Source: JBKHAJ01 sp964641125 (GTDB lineage Bacteria > Spirochaetota > Spirochaetia > SPDA01 > CAZSGZ01). Taken from it: a stretch of DNA of 64,000 bases. The position numbers were made by a program, and so were the translations under genes. The notes beneath the pieces were generated by a model, which was not told where the DNA came from, ran no database searches, and saw only the letters and a program-made list of their open reading frames with translations. The stretch is taken from contig CAZXMO010000001.1 of the NCBI GenBank assembly GCA_964641125.1, forward strand, positions 1 to 64,000, in the 5' to 3' direction. Shown one piece after another: positions 59,707-64,000 of the stretch (positions within the stretch are counted from its first letter, which is position 1; the number at the start of each line of letters is the position of its first letter).

Positions 59707-61374
59707 ATGAGCGCAGCGAAAATAACGGGAGCCAGATCGATTGTGGATACCCTCGAAAAACTCGGAGTAACGACGATCTTCGGCTATCCCGGCGGGGCAA
59801 CCCTGCCCATTTACGAGGCCCTCGCCGGCTCCTCCATCCGCCACGTACTGAGCCGGCACGAACAGGGAGCCGCCCATATGGCCGACGGTTACGCCCGGGT
59901 CAGCGGGAAAGTGGGTGTATGCATGGCTACCAGCGGCCCCGGAGCTACAAATTTGGTAACCGGCATCGCCAACGCCTACATGGACTCGACTCCCCTCGTA
60001 GCCATCACCGGACAGGTCCCCCGGACGATGATAGGGAACGACGCCTTTCAGGAGGTGGACACCACCGGGATTACAATCCCCATAACTAAGCACAATTACC
60101 TAGTCCAGGAGGTCCGGGATCTCCCGGGGATTATCGAGGAGGCCTTCTATCTCGCCTCGACGGGGAGAAAGGGTCCTGTACTCCTAGACATACCCAAGGA
60201 CGTCCAGACCGAGCTCTTCGTTCCCGATCCCCCGAAGGGGGTTTCCTTAGAGGGATACAAGCCCACGACCAAGGGGCACAGCGGGCAGATAAAACGGGCG
60301 GTAGGGATGATCTCCCGGGCCGAGAGGCCGTGCATCCTCGCGGGAGGGGGGATCGTTCACGCCGATGCCGAGGACAAGCTCCTCGAGTTTGCCGAGATGC
60401 ACCAGATTCCGGTGACCTGGACTCTGATGGGAAAGAATGCTTTTCCCAACGCCCATCCCCTGAATTTAGGTATGGTAGGATATCATGGGACAATCCCCGC
60501 TAATACGGCGGTAAGCGAGTCCGACCTCATCATCGCCGTAGGGACCAGATTCGGCGACCGCTCCACCGGCCCCTTGGAGACCTACGCGCCGAATGCGCGG
60601 ATAATCCATATCGACATAGACCCCGCGGAGATAAGCAAAAATGTTCCTTCGGCGCTCCCTATCGTAGGAGACGCCCGGAATATCTTAGAGACCCTGTGCC
60701 GCGTCACCGAACCCGCCGGGCACGGGAGCTGGCTCGAGCGGGTACGGGAGCTTCACGAACGACATCCGATCAAGGTACCTCCCGGAGGACTCTCGGTCCC
60801 GGGGATCATTACCGACGTACGGACCAGGCTATCCGATCCCGTCCTCGTCACCGACGTCGGCCGGCACCAGATCTTCGCGGCCCACCATTTTCCGGTCAAC
60901 ACCCCAAAGAGCTTCGTAACCTCGGGAGGACTCGGGACCATGGGATTCGGGCTTCCCGCCGCCTTGGGAACCAAGCTCGGAGCTCCCGACCGGAGGATCG
61001 TGTGTATCTCCGGAGACGGCTCCTTCCTTATGACGCTGCAGGAGCTGATAACCGCCGCGGAAGAAGAGATCTCGGTAATCGTCCTGGTGATGAACGATTC
61101 CTGCCTGGGAATGATCAAACAGCTCCAGGACGCCTTCTACGGTGGTAAACACAGGTCCTGCTCCTTGGGGGGCTGTGTCGATTTCGCGGGTATAGCCGAG
61201 CGGATGGGCGTTCGCGGTTACCGGGTAGAGAAAAAAGAACAGCTGACCGCCGCCCTGGAGGCCGCCCAAGCTTCCGAGGGTACAACGGTGATCGACTGCG
61301 TCATCGATAATCCGGTCAACGTCTATCCCATGGTCACCGGGAGCTCACTCACCGACTGCATCGAGGAGGATTAA
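59707..61374 (+). CDS. ilvB: Acetolactate synthase, large (catalytic) subunit
   Basis: 555 residues, ThDP enzyme forming 2-acetolactate or 2-aceto-2-hydroxybutyrate for branched-chain amino-acid synthesis. Catalytic Glu in SRHEQGAAHMADGYAR (~51-66), FAD-binding middle domain and the ThDP motif GDGSFLMTLQELITAAEEEI with the Asn in VLVMNDS (~435-465). Followed one base later by ilvN. Confidence 0.97.
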   Translation: MSAAKITGARSIVDTLEKLGVTTIFGYPGGATLPIYEALAGSSIRHVLSRHEQGAAHMADGYARVSGKVGVCMATSGPGATNLVTGIANAYMDSTPLVAITGQVPRTMIGNDAFQEVDTTGITIPITKHNYLVQEVRDLPGIIEEAFYLASTGRKGPVLLDIPKDVQTELFVPDPPKGVSLEGYKPTTKGHSGQIKRAVGMISRAERPCILAGGGIVHADAEDKLLEFAEMHQIPVTWTLMGKNAFPNAHPLNLGMVGYHGTIPANTAVSESDLIIAVGTRFGDRSTGPLETYAPNARIIHIDIDPAEISKNVPSALPIVGDARNILETLCRVTEPAGHGSWLERVRELHERHPIKVPPGGLSVPGIITDVRTRLSDPVLVTDVGRHQIFAAHHFPVNTPKSFVTSGGLGTMGFGLPAALGTKLGAPDRRIVCISGDGSFLMTLQELITAAEEEISVIVLVMNDSCLGMIKQLQDAFYGGKHRSCSLGGCVDFAGIAERMGVRGYRVEKKEQLTAALEAAQASEGTTVIDCVIDNPVNVYPMVTGSSLTDCIEED

Positions 61375-61375
61375 G

Positions 61376-61870
61376 ATGCGCCATACCATATCGATACTTA
61401 CCGACGACACTCCGGGAGTCATGACCCGGATCTCGGCACTCTTTTCCAGAAGGGGCTTCAACATCGAGAGCCTGACCGTAGGCCATACCGAACTTCCGGG
61501 GAAAAGCCGCTTTACTATCCTGGTCAAGGGAGACGACCGGGTCCTCGAGCAGGTGCGGAAACAGCTTCAAAAACAAATCCACGTTATCAAGGCCTGGGAC
61601 ATCAAACAGGAAGAGGCGGTGGAGCGGGAACACGCCCTCATCAAGATCTTAGTCGATCCAAACCGGAGGGCGGAGCTGCTGCAGGTAATTACGGCGGTTC
61701 AGGCGCGGATTATCGACTCTTTGGACAATATCTGGACCCTCGAGGTGACCGGCGATTCTTCGTCGGTGGACAACGCTTTTAACCTGTTCAAGAGCTTTAC
61801 TATCCTGGAATCGATCCGCACCGGAAAGCTGGCGATGGAGCGGGGAACGAGCCGCTTCGCCCCGGGTTAA
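61376..61870 (+). CDS. ilvN: Acetolactate synthase, small (regulatory) subunit
   Basis: 164 residues, the normal length. Two domains: an N-terminal ACT domain (DDTPGVMTRISALFSRRGFN, then IESLTVGHTE), which gives valine feedback, and a C-terminal ACT-like domain (ALIKILVDPNRRAELLQVIT). It activates IlvB. Begins one base after the ilvB stop (TAAGATG). Confidence 0.97.
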   Translation: MRHTISILTDDTPGVMTRISALFSRRGFNIESLTVGHTELPGKSRFTILVKGDDRVLEQVRKQLQKQIHVIKAWDIKQEEAVEREHALIKILVDPNRRAELLQVITAVQARIIDSLDNIWTLEVTGDSSSVDNAFNLFKSFTILESIRTGKLAMERGTSRFAPG

Positions 61871-61874
61871 AGGA

Positions 61875-61932
61875 ACCCCGGCGGAGAGGGCCGGATAAAT
61901 CCGGTATGACCGCGGTGTGTTTCCGCCGGGGT
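61875..61932 (+). terminator. Nested inverted repeat after ilvN (possible terminator)
   Basis: ACCCCGGCGGA (61875-61885) pairs with TCCGCCGGGGT (61922-61932); inside lies a perfect CCGGAT-AA-ATCCGG hairpin (61891-61904). The outer stem is followed by AAAATAATTATAG, without a T-run, so intrinsic termination is uncertain. It could instead protect the mRNA end. Confidence 0.5.
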
Positions 61933-62173
61933 AAAATAATTATAGACCGCTAGTCATCTAACATATTCCGTGCCAACGCGTCATAAAAACCGAAGAAAAT
62001 ACGACAGGCTAACTCGTTTCCCGACAAGAATTTGGAAAGAGGAGTGCCCACAGTCATCCGGGGACTGAAAGATGCCGGAGAATATCGTCCACACCATGGT
62101 GACTATTAGATAGGCACCGAACATAAGTTTGACAGTATTTACCCCCTCCGGCTACTCCAAGAGCACCCTTCCC
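61933..62173. other. Non-coding stretch between ilvN and the LUD-domain gene
   Basis: 241 bases with no convincing gene on either strand. A small GGTG/CACC inverted pair flanks about 62119-62141 and a TTGACA occurs at 62130-62135 (plus strand) without a matching -10. Nothing else recognisable. The two flanking genes converge here. Confidence 0.6.
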
Positions 62174-62833
62174 TTAGAATCCGAGGTCCTCGTTGATGAG
62201 GACCACCGCGATCCGCGCGGCGGGGTATGATTTCTCGGTTATCGACCACCCGTTACAGATCCGGCTCTCCCGAGCGCAGTCGGCGCAGAAACCGGTCCCT
62301 ACGCAGGGGGTGTCCAGCCCGAACCGTGCCGCGTTGACCGGGGCGGCGTAGTTCCGGCACCGGTCCATGGCCGCCGTAAGATGGGGGACGATCTTGTTTC
62401 TCCCCACCAGAACGACAACCTTCCGCGGCCCGAATAAGAGAGCCGCGATCCGGTTGCCGATCATGTCCAAATTGACCAGCTGTCCCGCCTCGGTAACTGC
62501 GTTCGTTCCGGTTATAAAAAGATCCGCCAGTAACGCCCTCCGCCGCTGTTCGATCGACTCGTCCCACGACATCCCCTCCCGCTCGATTTCGATGAGATCG
62601 ACGGCGGGGTCGGTACCGAGGCGCCCGAGGATTCCGGTGGCGTGGAGGGTCAGCGAATCCCCCCACGAGACGGTCCGAGGACGCGCCTGGGGAAGGAGGG
62701 TATCGAAGAACCGCTTTTCCGCGTCGGCAATACTCTCCGTGATGATTACCTCGAAGTTATTCCGCTTGAGATTCTCGGCGCAGGCCTCGATCCTGTGCAT
62801 GTGGTAGTGATGTAACGCCTGTTCTCGGTTCAT
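62174..62833 (-). CDS. LUD-domain protein (LutC/YkgG family)
   Basis: 219 residues. DUF162/LUD fold with VSWGDSLTLHATGI (~55-68), DLFITGTNAVTEAGQLVNLD (~104-123) and VVLVGRNKIVPHL. The C-terminal CVGTGFCADCARESRIC gives four Cys that could hold metal or an Fe-S cluster. LutC itself works with LutA/LutB in lactate oxidation; neither is present, so the role is unknown. 13 bases after the M16 peptidase gene, probably in the same transcript. Confidence 0.88.
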   Translation of the reverse strand: MNREQALHHYHMHRIEACAENLKRNNFEVIITESIADAEKRFFDTLLPQARPRTVSWGDSLTLHATGILGRLGTDPAVDLIEIEREGMSWDESIEQRRRALLADLFITGTNAVTEAGQLVNLDMIGNRIAALLFGPRKVVVLVGRNKIVPHLTAAMDRCRNYAAPVNAARFGLDTPCVGTGFCADCARESRICNGWSITEKSYPAARIAVVLINEDLGF

Positions 62834-62846
62834 TGTTCCTCCTCTC

Positions 62847-64000
62847 CTATTCCAATTCCGGCTTCAGTGTCAGCCGTACGTAGGGGCCGGCGAGGACCTC
62901 CCGGGCCATCTCCCGGATCTCACGTCCCTCGAGGGAAGCCACAAGATCGGGAAACCGGCGGATGACGGTGTAGGGAAGGTCGTAGAAGTCGGCCTCCTCG
63001 AGAGAGCCCAGCCAGAAGCGGTTCCGTTCGAGGGCTTCCTCGTAGCTCCGCCGGTCCATCTCCTTGATCTTGGTCATATTGAGCTCCGAGGGGAGGTTCT
63101 CCCTGATATCGTCGAGCTCCCTGAAGACCCGCTCGGTCAGTTCCTCGGCCCGAACGGGATCGCACCCGAAGCTGATGGTAAGCCGGAACTCTTCCTCCGG
63201 GTAGGGGCCCACCCCTCCGCCGACCCGTACCCCGTAGGTCCCCGAAGCCTCCTCCCGGATCACCTCGCGGAGGCGTATGTCCAGGAGGGTAAGGAGGGAG
63301 TCGAAGACGTGCTCCCGCTCGACGGACCAGGAAAAATCTCCGCCGTATACTAGGGCTACCCTCCCCTTCTCTTCGATTCCCGCCCGGACAACCTCGGTGA
63401 CGTTCCGTGAAGGGAACTCGACACCCGGATCGGCCCATGACTCGTCACGGCCGATTGCCGGCAGGGTCGCGAGATACCGCTCAGAGAGAGTCCGCATCTC
63501 GAGAAGTGAAAAGTTCCCGGCGAAGATGAATACCGCCTCGGAGAAATCGGCGAATCGTTCGGCATAGACTCGATGGGCGGTCTCGAAATCGAGTTCTTCG
63601 AGGAGCTCAGGCGTAAAGGGGCGCTCCCGAAAGTGCCCCTGAGAGGCAAGGATCTGGAGACGATCCTGGAAGAGGGCCTCCGGCTGGGATCTGCGGTTTT
63701 GAAGCATACCCTTGAGCCGCGCCTTGAGAGAGTCGAAGGCCTCCCGGTCCCGCCTCGGCTCGGTTCCGTAGAGGTGGATCAGCTGCAGCAAAATTTCTAA
63801 ATCCTCCGGTACGCATCCCCCGGAGAATCCTTCGGTCAGAGTTCCGATGTAGGGGCTCACCGAGACCTGCCTTCCGGCGAGCTTTCGCTGAAGCTCCACG
63901 GCGGAGAAGTCCCCTACCCCTGATGCTCCCGCGACCATTGCCGCTAAAGAGGCGGAAACGTACTCGTCGTCCCCGACCAAAGATGTACCCCCCGGACTGA
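62847..64000 (-). CDS. M16 family peptidase, C-terminal half (runs off the window end)
   Basis: At least 384 codons are visible and the frame stays open to the right edge (SPGGTSLVGDDEYVSASLAA at the boundary), so the N-terminus, including any HxxEH zinc motif, is outside. The visible part has two M16 lobes: SGVGDFSAVELQRKLAGRQVSVSPYI, the middle FAGNFSLLEMRTL strand and the GTYGVRVGGGVGPYPEEEFRLTI segment. Resembles the C-terminal half of PqqL-type zinc proteases. Whether the missing half is catalytic cannot be judged here. Confidence 0.88.
   Translation of the reverse strand, partial: SPGGTSLVGDDEYVSASLAAMVAGASGVGDFSAVELQRKLAGRQVSVSPYIGTLTEGFSGGCVPEDLEILLQLIHLYGTEPRRDREAFDSLKARLKGMLQNRRSQPEALFQDRLQILASQGHFRERPFTPELLEELDFETAHRVYAERFADFSEAVFIFAGNFSLLEMRTLSERYLATLPAIGRDESWADPGVEFPSRNVTEVVRAGIEEKGRVALVYGGDFSWSVEREHVFDSLLTLLDIRLREVIREEASGTYGVRVGGGVGPYPEEEFRLTISFGCDPVRAEELTERVFRELDDIRENLPSELNMTKIKEMDRRSYEEALERNRFWLGSLEEADFYDLPYTVIRRFPDLVASLEGREIREMAREVLAGPYVRLTLKPELE

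Overview
The window looks like a chromosomal segment of a free-living spirochaete (Spirochaetota) with moderately high GC. That is an inference from four things: tuf sits directly before rpsJ in one very long ribosomal-protein run, an RNase Y gene lies beyond it, the periplasmic binding protein has a spirochaete-style mature N-terminus (AGGQQEAAP), and a NifA-like activator precedes amt/PII. No rRNA, prophage, insertion sequence or CRISPR array was seen. Two 100-N assembly gaps are present (1944-2043 and 8991-9090).

Region 1 (1-4420, minus strand): the 5' part of rny (RNase Y), running off the left edge, and a ~1,070-residue membrane protein with an extraordinary Glu-rich middle. A strong intrinsic terminator separates these from the ribosomal cluster.

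Region 2 (4459-32236, minus strand): about 28 kb of translation and transcription genes. In transcription order they are tRNA-Thr, rpmG, tRNA-Trp, secE, nusG, rplKAJL, rpoBC, rpsL, rpsG, tuf, then the S10, spc and alpha operons ending in rpoA-rplQ. fusA is missing between rpsG and tuf, where a 428-bp non-coding stretch carries a good promoter and a structured leader. adk, map and infA are missing between secY and rpmJ. Promoters, attenuator-like hairpins and inverted repeats sit at the usual control points.

Region 3 (32301-38742): a divergent NifA-type sigma-54 activator, then amt-PII behind a -24/-12 promoter, a lone PduL-type phosphotransacylase, and a ketopantoate-reductase-like gene overlapping an M20 amidohydrolase.

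Region 4 (38774-45264, minus strand): a branched-chain amino-acid-type ABC importer (livGFHMK) with its own promoter, preceded by a SanA-like membrane protein and a GT4 glycosyltransferase.

Region 5 (45349-58391): the most interesting part. A ten-kb minus-strand operon behind one good promoter encodes a GNAT-fold acyltransferase, malonyltransferase (FabD), a PksF/CurC-like ketosynthase, FabG, an HMG-CoA-synthase-like enzyme, two crotonase-fold enzymes (PksH-like and PksI-like), a FabL-like enoyl reductase, a dedicated ACP, an alpha-oxoamine synthase with a serine-palmitoyltransferase-like PLP motif, and a FabZ-like dehydratase. A second FabF-like ketosynthase, a phosphopantetheinyl transferase and an extended SDR (epimerase/dehydratase) flank it. 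Read together, this is a complete type II acyl-chain synthase carrying a polyketide-style beta-branching cassette and handing its acyl-ACP to an SPT-like enzyme: a candidate pathway for a branched sphingoid or other alpha-oxoamine lipid. The individual family assignments are well supported; the assembled pathway and product are inference.

Region 6 (58398-64000): a secreted DOMON-domain protein, a YigZ/IMPACT protein, ilvB-ilvN with a promoter, a LUD-domain protein, and the C-terminal half of an M16 peptidase running off the right edge.
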